DNA from: Thermoplasmatota archaeon
Lineage (GTDB): Archaea; Thermoplasmatota; Penumbrarchaeia; Penumbrarchaeales; Penumbrarchaeaceae
NCBI GenBank assembly: GCA_029762535.1
Contig: JARVGK010000034.1
Coordinates: 1 to 35,064, forward strand
DNA: 35,064 nt
Reading direction: 5' to 3'
Shown: positions 24,469 through 32,519 of the stretch, piece by piece
Numbering within the stretch: position 1 is the stretch's first letter
How the letters are laid out: each line of letters begins with the position of its first letter
Translations under genes and position numbers: made by a program
The notes under the pieces: generated by a model
What the model was told of the DNA's origin: nothing
What the model saw: the letters and a program-made list of their open reading frames with translations, nothing else
The model's database searches: none

Positions 24469-25089
24469 ATGTACTTGGAGCCGAAGATAACATGGTTGGG
24501 CCATTCGAGCTTTAGGATCGAGCATAAAGGCAAGGTCGTATACATCGACCCGTGGAAGATCGAAGGCGGTCCCAAAGCGGACCTCATCGTCGTGACCCAC
24601 TCACACATGGACCATTTCAGCGACGACGATATCAGGAAGGTCGCCGGAGATGATACGGTCATCATCGGTTCACAAGACATCGAACCCAGCGTTGGACGGT
24701 CGATCGGACTGAAGCCCGGGGACGAAAAGGACCTCGGATGGTCCAAGGTCGAGGCCTACAGGGCCTACAACCCTGACAAGCAGTTCCATCCCAAGGCCAA
24801 TGACTGGCTCGGGGTGGTGATCGATCTATCAGGCTACAGGATATATCACACGGGCGATACTGATGTCATTCCCGAGATGAACGAAGTGAAGGACATAGAC
24901 CTGGCCCTAGTGCCTGTCGGAGGTACGTACACGATGACCGCCGCCGAGGCCGCTGAGTGCGTGAGGATCGTCAAACCGAAAAAGGCCGTTCCCATGCACT
25001 GGGGCGACATCATCGGCGGCAGGAAGGATGCGGAGGACTTCGCCAAGCTGGCCAAATGCTCCGTCGTCATCATGGCCCCCGAGAAGTGA
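24469..25089 (+). CDS. Metallo-beta-lactamase-fold hydrolase (UlaG/UPF0173-like)
   Basis: The 206-residue protein opens with ITWLGHSSFRIEHKGKVVYIDPW, a hallmark of the UlaG/UPF0173 branch of the metallo-beta-lactamase superfamily. The metal motif is THSHMDHF (His44, His46, Asp48, His49), a second is YHTGDTD (His127, Asp130) and the last ligand is in VPMHWGD (His177). All are present, so a hydrolase with two metal ions, probably cytosolic, is expected; the substrate is unknown (family members act on phosphate esters, lactones and related compounds). The stop overlaps the convergent regulator gene by 20 bp. Confidence 0.9.
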   Translation: MYLEPKITWLGHSSFRIEHKGKVVYIDPWKIEGGPKADLIVVTHSHMDHFSDDDIRKVAGDDTVIIGSQDIEPSVGRSIGLKPGDEKDLGWSKVEAYRAYNPDKQFHPKANDWLGVVIDLSGYRIYHTGDTDVIPEMNEVKDIDLALVPVGGTYTMTAAEAAECVRIVKPKKAVPMHWGDIIGGRKDAEDFAKLAKCSVVIMAPEK

Positions 25090-26215
25090 TGCCCTTAACG
25101 ATATCGAATAGTTCCTCGGGGATGGTCCACTTCCCCTTTTGCACCAGAGGGTTCGCGAACGTCAACGGCCATCTGTCAGCCGAGGATGCAAGTGAGAAGA
25201 CCTGAAAATGCACGGGTCCATCGAGCACGTTCTGACCCCCTATGACATCCATCAACCTGTTGACAGCCCTGGAGCTGCCGTCAAGGTCTGGATACAGTCC
25301 GATCCCGATGGCATCCTGGCTGTCGTGCAGGGTCAGGACCATGTTCGGAGGGATATCCTTGGAGCCGCCCTTGATGTCATCAAGGTCCGCTCCGGGCCGA
25401 AGACGCATATGACAGAAGGAAAGCACCCTGAAACCGATCCTTATGGGGTCGGGGATCACCAATGGCTTGACGAGCCTCCTCTCCAGCAGCCTGTCACGGA
25501 TGCGGTTTAATCGATATCTGCTAAGATCGGCCATCGTCCTCCCCTCAGGGTCCGATACCATACGCAGGAGGACGTGCATCTCATTCTCCGTGATGTCAGT
25601 GTCCTCTCCGTGAGAGCCTTTTTCGAAGAACTCCATCCAGGTGAGGCTGGATGCCTCCTGAGCGTTGTCCCTGGGTTCCAGAAAAGGCACTTCGATCCCT
25701 CCATCGAATGAGGCCTCTACGAGCCTCAGAAGGTCGAACATGCTCTCTACCTTTACATCTTTTAGGGAGAAGGGGACCATTGACATTTCTCCGATATGGG
25801 CGCCCAGAAGTTCGAACAGCATCCTCTCCCCCTTCTGCAGTCCGCCTTTCATTGATGAGAAATCCTCGATGATGTGAAAACCCAACCCCTGCCCTGGTTC
25901 GCTGAGGAAGAAAACTATGTGTGTGGGCGCCCTCTCCAGGATGTTCGATTCCAGGTACCGCTTGGAACCGTCGCTAAAAAAGGGATCCAGTCTCGATCCG
26001 AAGCTTGATGCGAGTATCTCAAAACCCAAAAGACCGTAGTTGGGGACGTACTCACGCCTCAGGGTACGATCGCGAATAAGTTTGTTCTTGATCTTGTTGA
26101 AGGTGAAGGCGTTCATATCCATGGAGTTGGCCCTCTCAAGGTCTGTGTGTTCCGGGTTCTTCATAACGGACCTGATCACAGCCATCTCCTTCCTGGTGAG
26201 GCGCGGCATATCCAT
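25070..26215 (-). CDS. Tandem Lrp-like transcription regulator (duplicated winged HTH plus sensor)
   Basis: The 381-residue protein consists of two similar halves. Half one starts LTRKEMAVIRSVMKNPEHTD with an HTH and wing ending in REYVPNYGLLGFEILASSFG (about 6-74). Half two has ITENEMHVLLRMVSDPEG, DRLLERRLVK and PDPIRIGFRVLSFCHMRL (about 208-272). In both, a sensor-like alpha-beta region follows (FFLSEPGQGLGFHIIEDFSS and LTLHDSQDAIGIGLYPDLDG). This resembles an internal duplication of an AsnC/Lrp-type unit with RAM-like sensors. The ligand is unknown. ATG 26215 is used; an ATG two codons later is possible. A dyad ACATAT-GCCGAT-ATATGT (26242-26259) immediately upstream is a candidate autoregulatory site. 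The gene is divergent from the RND exporter. Confidence 0.7.
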   Translation of the reverse strand: MDMPRLTRKEMAVIRSVMKNPEHTDLERANSMDMNAFTFNKIKNKLIRDRTLRREYVPNYGLLGFEILASSFGSRLDPFFSDGSKRYLESNILERAPTHIVFFLSEPGQGLGFHIIEDFSSMKGGLQKGERMLFELLGAHIGEMSMVPFSLKDVKVESMFDLLRLVEASFDGGIEVPFLEPRDNAQEASSLTWMEFFEKGSHGEDTDITENEMHVLLRMVSDPEGRTMADLSRYRLNRIRDRLLERRLVKPLVIPDPIRIGFRVLSFCHMRLRPGADLDDIKGGSKDIPPNMVLTLHDSQDAIGIGLYPDLDGSSRAVNRLMDVIGGQNVLDGPVHFQVFSLASSADRWPLTFANPLVQKGKWTIPEELFDIVKGITSRGP

Positions 26216-26241
26216 GTATTACAATGCTAATTCCCGTATAT

Positions 26242-26259
26242 ACATATGCCGATATATGT
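26242..26259. promoter_or_regulatory. Candidate operator dyad upstream of the Lrp-like gene
   Basis: ACATAT and ATATGT are exact reverse complements with a six-base spacer. The dyad lies 27-44 bases upstream of the regulator ATG at 26215, over its own TATA-like sequence (TATGTATATAC on the minus strand). It could be the binding site of the encoded regulator (inference). Confidence 0.35.
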
Positions 26260-26332
26260 CCTGTAGATAACATTATTTTTCCATTTCATTGATAATTATT
26301 CACTTTGTTTTTAATATTTTGATATTTATCTG

Positions 26333-26344
26333 GGTATTTATACC
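26333..26344 (+). promoter_or_regulatory. Palindromic TATA box of the RND exporter gene
   Basis: GGTATTTATACC is a perfect dyad (GGTAT/ATACC around TT) and matches an archaeal TATA box. Predicted transcription start is near 26365, giving a short leader that contains the hairpin at 26370-26385. The whole 175-bp gap between 26215 and 26391 is AT-rich and holds promoters in both directions. Confidence 0.5.
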
Positions 26345-26369
26345 ATAATAAATAAATAATGTCTCGCTC

Positions 26370-26385
26370 TCGCCGGTCCCGGCGA
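26370..26385 (+). other. GC-rich hairpin directly upstream of the RND start codon
   Basis: TCGCCGGTCCCGGCGA folds into a perfect stem (TCGCCG/CGGCGA, loop GTCC) ending five bases before ATG 26391. It stands out in otherwise AT-rich sequence and occupies the place where a Shine-Dalgarno would be; none is present. Confidence 0.5.
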
Positions 26386-26390
26386 AACAA

Positions 26391-29300
26391 ATGTTGGGAC
26401 AAAGGTTGGGATCATTGACCGCGAGGCATCCGTGGTTCGTGATCCTCATGATCGTTCTGATCTCCGTATCTGCAGTGGCGGCCATGGTCCTCAGACCCAT
26501 GCCCACCCAGTTCGAGATGCAGGACTGGCTGCCGGTTGTTGATGAGGTAACGACATGGACCACGTACGAGGAGAGTTTTACACCAAGCTATTACTTCACG
26601 GTCCTTCTGAAAGGGAACGGCGGGGATGTCGTTACCAGGAACGGATTCCTGGACATGATGGAGCTATCCTCCGAGATCGCCGAAAACGATACGTTCCAGC
26701 GCTGGAAGGACGAGGGAGCCCCCGGCGACAATCCAGCGGTACCTCCCCTTTCCATGTACAGTATGGAGAAGGCTATGTCCTCGGCGAGGACAATAACGAA
26801 GATCGATCAGGGCCTGTCATCCGTTCTCGGCGATGTCATGGACCTGAACGGGACCTCCTCGATACCGGATGAGGGCAGGGATCCAGGGAACTCCACCTGG
26901 CTTCGGTCCGTCCTTGAACCATTGAGGGCCTCCGTTGAGAAGTTTCACTCTTCGGCCGGGGAGGTGGATATATCTCCCATACAGGTCGCTCCGGATGCGG
27001 AAAGCTACATATCGGGATTCGAGAGCGATGATGAATTGAAGGAGAGGGTCTCCGAGCTATTCGAGTTCGATCCAGGTTCGGAGTCTCTAATGGGCTCTGT
27101 ACAGGGATTGATGAACTTCTCGAGCGAGGCGGGGAAGACTATAGGCTCCATGCAGCAGGCCAGGTCCGTCCTGGTCTCGTTAAGGGACGATCCGGACCTT
27201 TACAACGGAACCATGGATGTGTCCCTCGGCGGGGATACGGTATATGTCAACGCTTACGATCACATCGACATGCTGATATCCTCAACGGATGATGCGATCG
27301 ATAGGCTGAGCATGTTCCTTTCGATGTCCTCGGCATACGGCAACCCTCTCATCGTGGGAGGGATCGCCTCTGATCTGAACATGGCCTCCTACACGATGGA
27401 GTTCTTCTTCACCAAGGACTTCGAGCCTCGCTCCGGCGGGGTGTCCGCAGACGCATGCATAATGATGGTGTATCTTGACCCTTCCTTCAACTCCAACGAT
27501 GACGCTACGAAGGAGCTTTTAAGGAACGTTGAGATCGATCTCACGGAAGCGTGCCAAAGCTACGGTGGCGATGGATCGCTCTCCATACGCCCGCTGGGGA
27601 ACGTTCTGATAAACGACCGTATAAACGAGGCCAGCCAGGATTCCATGATGATACTCCTTCCTGGGGCATTCGTCCTTATCGTTATCATTCTCGGCATTAT
27701 TTACAGGAACGTGACCGACGTGCTACTGAGCCTCTCAGGGCTCTCTCTTGCCATCCTCTGGATGTTCGGTTTCGGTTCGCTGATGCAGTTCTCGAACAAC
27801 CCCATGATAACCGCCGTTCCGGTCCTGATAGTGGGGCTTGGAATAGATTACGGGATACATCTCACATTACGCTACCGTGAGGAGATGTACAAGGGGGCCA
27901 AGGTAAAGGAGGCGCTCAGGGGAATGACGGGTTCTGTGGGGATCGCGCTGCTGCTCGCCACTTTGACCACGGTCGTAGCGTTCATGTCGAACATATCATC
28001 GCCCATTGGATTGATCATGCAGTTCGGCGTGATGGCGGCGGTGGGGATACTCTCATCCTTCATGATAATGATACTGCTCATCCCCTCGGTGAAGGTATTG
28101 ATTGACGGCAGAAAGGCCCGAAAGGGAAAGCCCCTGTTCGGGGGCTTCAAGGAGGGAGACGTCAAGGACATTTCAAAGAGCCGTTCCCCTGTCTATTTTT
28201 TCAGCAAAGGGCTCGCTTCAGCATCCGTCGGGGCGGAGAGACATCCCGTGCTGGTCCTCGCCTTGATAGCGCTTCTCACCCTGGGTCTGGGGGCCGCGGC
28301 TTCCCAGAACGAGCTCTCCTTCTCGGTCAACGATTTCCTGCCCGAGGGCCTTCAGGAGGCGGAAGACCTGAAGTACCTGCTCTCCGAGTTCAAGCTAGCA
28401 GGCGGGTCCGGGGACATCGCGGTCATACTTATAGAAGGGGATATCACCCAACCCGATGTCCTGAGGGCCATGCAGGAGACCACGTCCCTTATCAGCGCCC
28501 TGAACAGCAGTTATGTGGCCGTTCGCAGGGAAGGCACAACGACAACCGCGAGCGTCGATCATCTACTACCAACTCTCAGGGACCTCGCTCTGAACCTGGC
28601 GCTGATGGACCCGGTAAATGATCTATTCCTTTCGTATAATAGGGCCTTCGATACGCGAACGGGCCTGCCTTTGGACGACGCGACCCCGGAGATGGTGCGT
28701 GATACCCTTACCATATTCGAGACGGGGTTCCCCATGCTCTCGAGAAGGGTCATACATTCCACCGATGGCGAGTTCGATATGGCCCTTATATCGGTGGTCG
28801 TCTCGACCAAGGACGACAACGAGGCCGGATCCCTGCTGCGCCAGCTGGAGAGGACCGTTGGCCCGCTTAAGGACCTTGTTGGGGACGGAATAGATACTGT
28901 ATCGATCAGCGGTTCCTCGATACTCATGTCGATAATCACGACCTCGATCAACGAGAGCCAGATCAGGTCCCTGATCATCACGCTCGCGATATCGCTAGCG
29001 GTCCTCACGATCGTGTTCTTCCTGGAGCGCAGGTCGATACTCCTGGGGACCGTGGCGACCCTGCCCATGGTGCTTTGCGTGATCTGGATACTTGGAGCAA
29101 TGTATCTTTTGGGACTGCCGCTCAACGCAATGACCATAACCATAGGATCGCTGACCGTCGGGCTCGGAATAACCTACGGCATTCACATAACCCACCGCTT
29201 CCTAGAGGACCTTGGGCGCGAGTGCGATGTGCACGAGGCGTGCAGGAGCACGTTAATGAACACCGGGTCCGCCCTTCTGGGGGCTGCCGTCACGACCGTT

Positions 29301-29498
29301 TCCGGATTCAGCCTGCTGCTCCTTGCGCTGATGCCCCCTCTGAAACAGTTCGGAGCGGTCACGGCCCTGACGATAGTGTTCTCGTTCATATCCTCCGTGT
29401 TGGTGCTTCCCGTCCTTCTCGTCATCTGGGCGAGGTCCAGGAACCGCTACAGGAAATGGAAGGAGTGCAGGACCCAGGACAGCGTACAGGTTAAATAA
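26391..29498 (+). CDS. RND-superfamily (MMPL/HAE3-like) exporter
   Basis: The 1035-residue protein has the duplicated RND layout. A first membrane helix (about 14-34) is followed by an extracytoplasmic domain of almost 400 residues, then a five-helix bundle (about 419-568). A second repeat has a helix at about 620-640, a domain of about 220 residues, and a final bundle (about 860-1017). Conserved stretches VGLGIDYGIHLTLRYREE and VGLGITYGIHITHRFLED are the paired RND helix-4 motifs, with the proton-relay type Asp in the first (GIDYG) but Thr in the second (GITYG). Length and sequence match the archaeal/bacterial HAE3 (MMPL) group, which moves hydrophobic compounds or lipids. ATG 26391 has no Shine-Dalgarno and is preceded by the hairpin. 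Cargo is unknown. Confidence 0.92.
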   Translation: MLGQRLGSLTARHPWFVILMIVLISVSAVAAMVLRPMPTQFEMQDWLPVVDEVTTWTTYEESFTPSYYFTVLLKGNGGDVVTRNGFLDMMELSSEIAENDTFQRWKDEGAPGDNPAVPPLSMYSMEKAMSSARTITKIDQGLSSVLGDVMDLNGTSSIPDEGRDPGNSTWLRSVLEPLRASVEKFHSSAGEVDISPIQVAPDAESYISGFESDDELKERVSELFEFDPGSESLMGSVQGLMNFSSEAGKTIGSMQQARSVLVSLRDDPDLYNGTMDVSLGGDTVYVNAYDHIDMLISSTDDAIDRLSMFLSMSSAYGNPLIVGGIASDLNMASYTMEFFFTKDFEPRSGGVSADACIMMVYLDPSFNSNDDATKELLRNVEIDLTEACQSYGGDGSLSIRPLGNVLINDRINEASQDSMMILLPGAFVLIVIILGIIYRNVTDVLLSLSGLSLAILWMFGFGSLMQFSNNPMITAVPVLIVGLGIDYGIHLTLRYREEMYKGAKVKEALRGMTGSVGIALLLATLTTVVAFMSNISSPIGLIMQFGVMAAVGILSSFMIMILLIPSVKVLIDGRKARKGKPLFGGFKEGDVKDISKSRSPVYFFSKGLASASVGAERHPVLVLALIALLTLGLGAAASQNELSFSVNDFLPEGLQEAEDLKYLLSEFKLAGGSGDIAVILIEGDITQPDVLRAMQETTSLISALNSSYVAVRREGTTTTASVDHLLPTLRDLALNLALMDPVNDLFLSYNRAFDTRTGLPLDDATPEMVRDTLTIFETGFPMLSRRVIHSTDGEFDMALISVVVSTKDDNEAGSLLRQLERTVGPLKDLVGDGIDTVSISGSSILMSIITTSINESQIRSLIITLAISLAVLTIVFFLERRSILLGTVATLPMVLCVIWILGAMYLLGLPLNAMTITIGSLTVGLGITYGIHITHRFLEDLGRECDVHEACRSTLMNTGSALLGAAVTTVSGFSLLLLALMPPLKQFGAVTALTIVFSFISSVLVLPVLLVIWARSRNRYRKWKECRTQDSVQVK

Positions 29499-29516
29499 GC
29501 GCGGGTTCATCCCCGC
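29491..29516 (+). promoter_or_regulatory. TATA-like box and hairpin before kae1-bud32
   Basis: TTAAATAAGC (29491-29500) overlaps the RND stop codon and is centred 26 bases before ATG 29521, which would give leaderless transcription. Directly behind it GCGGG-TTCATC-CCCGC (29501-29516) forms a 5-bp hairpin that could end the RND transcript or lie in the readthrough message. Confidence 0.35.
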
Positions 29517-29520
29517 AGGC

Positions 29521-31197
29521 ATGCTGGTCCTCGGGATCGAGTCCACGGCCCACACCTTCGGCGCAGGGATAGTCAGGGACGGGACCGTCCTCTCGAACGT
29601 CCGGAAGATGTACACTCCCCAAGAGGGAGGGATACATCCCCGGGAGGCAGCCGACCATCACGTGAGGATGGGCCCGATGGCGGTATCCGAGGCCCTGGCC
29701 TCGGCGGGGGTCGGATTGGAGGATCTGGAGCTGGTATCGTTCTCCAGAGGTCCGGGGCTGGGTCCCTGCCTCAGGATAGGGGCGTCCATAGGAAGGGCCG
29801 TATCGCTCAGGTGCGGGATACCGATCATAGGTGCGAACCACTGCGTTGCCCATCTGGAGATAGGCCAGATGCTCGGATGCAGGGACCCTGTACTCCTCTA
29901 CGCCTCGGGAGGCAACACCCAGGTGATCGCCCACGTCAGGGGAAGATACAGGGTGCTGGGAGAGACCCTGGACATAGGCATCGGGAACATGCTCGACAAG
30001 TTCGGGAGGGATATCGATCTGCCCTTCCCGGCAGGTCCGGTGATAGAGAGGATGGCCATAGGAAAGTACGAGGGGACGACCGATGGCATTCTCGACCTGC
30101 CGTATTCCGTCAAGGGAATGGACGTGTCCTTCTCCGGAATACTGACCGCCGCGAGATCGCATCGGTCGAAGGGTGCCGACCCCGCACTCCTCTGCAGGTC
30201 GGTGCAGGAGATATCGTTCTCAATGTTATGTGAGGTGTCCGAGAGGGCCATGGCCCACATTGGCGCGGACGAGCTGCTTCTGGGAGGGGGGGTGGCCTGC
30301 AACGCGAGGCTGCAAGAGATGGCCGGGACCATGGTCCGCGAGAGAGGGGGCAGGCTGTTCTGCCCGCCAAGGGACCTGCTGGTCGACAACGGGGCGATGA
30401 TGGCCTATCTAGGCGAGGTGATGTTCGAGGCGGGGGTAAGGCATACGATAGAGGACACCTTGGTCGATCAGAGGTTCAGGACGGACCAGGTCGATGTCAT
30501 CTGGAAGGAGGACCGGGACCTGGGGGAGATCCGCACCCTGAACACTTCAACGATCAATGAGGGAGAGGCCCCTCCTTTCGGATCCGTCATAGGCAGGGGG
30601 GCGGAGGCGGTGATAACGGTCGAGAGGTTCGGCACGCTCGCCGTCTCATGCAAGAGGAGGATGAGAAAGATCTACAGGGACCCAGAGCTCGATTCCAGAC
30701 TGGTCCAGCAGAGGGTCCGGAGCGAATCCCGGATGCTCAGGACGATAAGGGGTGCCGGAGTGAGGACACCTTACATCATAGATGTGGACGAGGAGCGTGG
30801 GACTATACTGATGGAGCTGGTGAGAGGCCCGAGGCTCTCCTCGGTCTTGAACGTGATGGAAGAGGAGGAGCAGAGGGCGATGGTCAGAAGGATGGGTTGT
30901 ATCGCCGGAAGGCTGCACGCCAAAGACATGGTGCACGGGGATATGACCACGTCGAACTTCCTGGTAGCGGGAGGGGATCTCGTCCTCATCGACTGTTCGC
31001 TTTCGGAGAGGAGCACGGAGCTCGAGAAGAAAGGCGTGGACCTCAGGCTGTTCTTCGAGGTCTTCGGCTCCACGCATGGTTCCATATCGCACATGGAGGC
31101 GGATTTCAGAGAGGGGTACGTGTCCGAGAACCCCCATGTCGAGGTCTGGGAGAAGCTGTCCGAGATCAATTCAAGGGGAAGATATCTGGGAGGATGA
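29521..31197 (+). CDS. kae1-bud32: Kae1-Bud32 fusion, KEOPS tRNA t6A synthesis
   Basis: The 558-residue protein joins the two KEOPS subunits needed for N6-threonylcarbamoyladenosine at tRNA A37. Kae1 (about 1-322) has GIESTAHTFGAGI, the metal site NHCVAHLEIG (His107, His111), LLYASGGNTQV (Tyr127) and LLVDNGAMMAY (Asp289). Bud32 (about 350-558) has the glycine loop GRGAEAVI, VSCKRRMRKIYRDPELD with the ATP-binding Lys, VHGDMTTSNF with catalytic Asp474, and LIDCSLSE. Archaeal Bud32 normally has DFG at this last place; here it is DCS, but the metal-binding Asp491 remains. The fusion occurs in several euryarchaeal lineages. No Shine-Dalgarno precedes ATG 29521. The XTP/dITP pyrophosphatase gene follows after three bases. 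Confidence 0.96.
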   Translation: MLVLGIESTAHTFGAGIVRDGTVLSNVRKMYTPQEGGIHPREAADHHVRMGPMAVSEALASAGVGLEDLELVSFSRGPGLGPCLRIGASIGRAVSLRCGIPIIGANHCVAHLEIGQMLGCRDPVLLYASGGNTQVIAHVRGRYRVLGETLDIGIGNMLDKFGRDIDLPFPAGPVIERMAIGKYEGTTDGILDLPYSVKGMDVSFSGILTAARSHRSKGADPALLCRSVQEISFSMLCEVSERAMAHIGADELLLGGGVACNARLQEMAGTMVRERGGRLFCPPRDLLVDNGAMMAYLGEVMFEAGVRHTIEDTLVDQRFRTDQVDVIWKEDRDLGEIRTLNTSTINEGEAPPFGSVIGRGAEAVITVERFGTLAVSCKRRMRKIYRDPELDSRLVQQRVRSESRMLRTIRGAGVRTPYIIDVDEERGTILMELVRGPRLSSVLNVMEEEEQRAMVRRMGCIAGRLHAKDMVHGDMTTSNFLVAGGDLVLIDCSLSERSTELEKKGVDLRLFFEVFGSTHGSISHMEADFREGYVSENPHVEVWEKLSEINSRGRYLGG

Positions 31198-31200
31198 ACC

Positions 31201-31773
31201 ATGGTGATGATGAAGAAGCTTGGGATAGTTACGATGAACGCGGGGAAGTTCAAGGAGATAAAGGAGATGTTAAAAAGCGTCGGATGCGAGCTTCACCAGG
31301 TGGACGAGCCGTTCATCGAGATCCAGGCGGACACTCTCGAGGAGGTGGTCCTGTACGGATTGAAGGAGATCCGCGGACGTATCTCCTTATCCCATCCCGT
31401 CATCAAGGACGATTCCGGATTGTTCATCGATGTGCTCGACGGGTTCCCTGGCGTCTATTCGGCGCATGCGATGAGGACGATCGGATGCGAGGGGCTACTC
31501 CGTCTGATGGAGGGCCAGCCAGAGAGGAGGGCCGAGTTCAGGACATCCGTCGGATTGTTGTATCCCGACGGGAGCGTCAGTATATACAGAGGGTCCGTAA
31601 GTGGAAGGATCGTGGAAGAGGCCAGGGGGCGCCAGGGGTTCGGGTTCGATCCGATCTTCGTCCCTGATGGATATGATGAGACCTTCGCCGAGATGGACCT
31701 TGGGACGAAGAACGGCATCAGCCACAGGTACAGGGCGATCTCATCGCTCGTTGACGATCTCCTCGATGGATGA
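31201..31773 (+). CDS. rdgB: XTP/dITP pyrophosphatase (Ham1/RdgB family)
   Basis: The enzyme hydrolyses non-canonical purine nucleotides (ITP, XTP and deoxy forms) to monophosphates, keeping them out of nucleic acids. In this 190-residue protein the N-terminal TMNAGKFKEI corresponds to the family TxNxxK motif; VIKDDSGLFIDVLDGFPGVYSA carries the metal-binding acids, GFGFDPIFVPDG the substrate loop and GISHRYRA the C-terminal motif. Length fits the family. ATG 31201 follows GGGAGGATG at about eight bases and lies three bases after kae1-bud32, a neighbourhood found in other archaea. Its 3' end overlaps the convergent hypothetical gene by 33 bp. Confidence 0.95.
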   Translation: MVMMKKLGIVTMNAGKFKEIKEMLKSVGCELHQVDEPFIEIQADTLEEVVLYGLKEIRGRISLSHPVIKDDSGLFIDVLDGFPGVYSAHAMRTIGCEGLLRLMEGQPERRAEFRTSVGLLYPDGSVSIYRGSVSGRIVEEARGRQGFGFDPIFVPDGYDETFAEMDLGTKNGISHRYRAISSLVDDLLDG

Positions 31774-32082
31774 TGGCCTGGGAGGGGCGGGTCTACTGGG
31801 TTCGAGGTCCAGGAGTATGTCGACGAGGTCGGTTCCTATCTCGCTCTCCTCGAGGTCGGGATCGATCTCCTTGAGTCTTTCGGAGTAATCCTTCACCTGG
31901 GACATGATCTCCTTGAAGCAGGTCACCTCCTCGCGGGAGATCCTCCTTGCCAGGAGGCGCTCGAGGGCGATGTCGTCCTCCTCCACGTTGTACTTGAGAC
32001 AGCAGTAATCGAGGACGGGGCCCTGATCCCCGCAGAAGAAGCCCAGGGTCCTGTGGGTGGAGAGCTGGTAGGCCCTGAACAT
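31741..32082 (-). CDS. Hypothetical acidic protein (113 residues)
   Basis: From ATG 32082, preceded by AAGGAGCG at about eight bases, the protein is 113 residues; the open frame reaches back to 32238 but the upstream part (an in-frame ATG at 32103 included) lacks a better ribosome site and crosses the TATA-like GCATTATAGC near 32122-32131. It contains FFCGDQGPVLDYCCLKYNV with three Cys, then helical, strongly charged sequence (EEVTCFKEIMSQVKDYSERLKEID) and a Pro-rich tail. No signal peptide or known domain is recognised. The high content of Glu and Asp and the Cys-rich segment suggest a small soluble protein, perhaps metal-binding, but no function can be assigned. Confidence 0.6.
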   Translation of the reverse strand: MFRAYQLSTHRTLGFFCGDQGPVLDYCCLKYNVEEDDIALERLLARRISREEVTCFKEIMSQVKDYSERLKEIDPDLEESEIGTDLVDILLDLEPSRPAPPRPSSIEEIVNER

Positions 32083-32519
32083 GGTCACGCTCCTTGAAGC
32101 CATGATTGAGACTACTAATCTGAAGCTATAATGCCCTCGTGGGGATATCCCCGGGACTGCTTGTGATGTGATGAAAAAGGTATTCATCCACATTTTGAAC
32201 CGAAAGAAATTCCCTTTGTTTCGTCGATGATCATTCACTTGCTTCGCTTCATTTCTTTTCCAAAAAGAACCGTTCGCCTATCCTACTTACTTTCAGCTCC
32301 AGGATTCTAATCATCAACTCACACTCACCCAACAGCCAACCGTTCCTTCACTTCGTTCATCCACTTCCCACGTTGATCACTCCCCCTTCTGCGCTCTGTT
32401 CGAAATCGCTTGAAGAGGCCAGGGAAATAATTCTTATTCTTCCGGTTCCTTTGTCCTCGATTCTCCTTCCGATCTTTCTCAGGAATCCTCCGAAGAAAGA
32501 TCTTCAGGAGTTAAAAGCA
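32083..32519. other. Gene-poor, pyrimidine-rich interval
   Basis: This 437-bp stretch contains the promoter of the minus-strand hypothetical gene (TATA-like near 32122-32131) with a perfect 12-bp palindrome GGGGATATCCCC (32141-32152) behind it. From about 32240 to 32500 the plus strand is strongly C/T-rich. I see no convincing gene: an open frame from 32373 has no family sequence and ends in the nuclease-like gene, whose ATG is at 32520. A short TTCGAAAT at about 32399 is not a tRNA T-arm because flanking arms do not pair. The interval marks the change from GC-rich core to the AT-rich end of the window. Confidence 0.5.

Noticed and set aside
26359..26418. 19-codon Arg-rich ORF overlapping the RND start
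   Set aside because: Its ATG is probably upstream of the transcript start predicted from the TATA box at 26333-26344.
29491..30162. 223-codon frame antisense to kae1-bud32
   Set aside because: Opposite a fully supported gene, low-complexity product, no start signals.
32250..32380. Recurring TTC/CTTCG-type words as a possible direct-repeat or CRISPR-like array
   Set aside because: Copies are short, imperfect and irregularly spaced; they reflect the C/T-rich composition.
32390..32415. Possible tRNA T-loop (TTCGAAAT)
   Set aside because: Flanking bases do not form a T-stem and no acceptor or anticodon arm can be drawn.
32373..32519. N-terminal extension of the nuclease-like gene
   Set aside because: Lacks family-like sequence; ATG 32520 has AGGAG at proper spacing.
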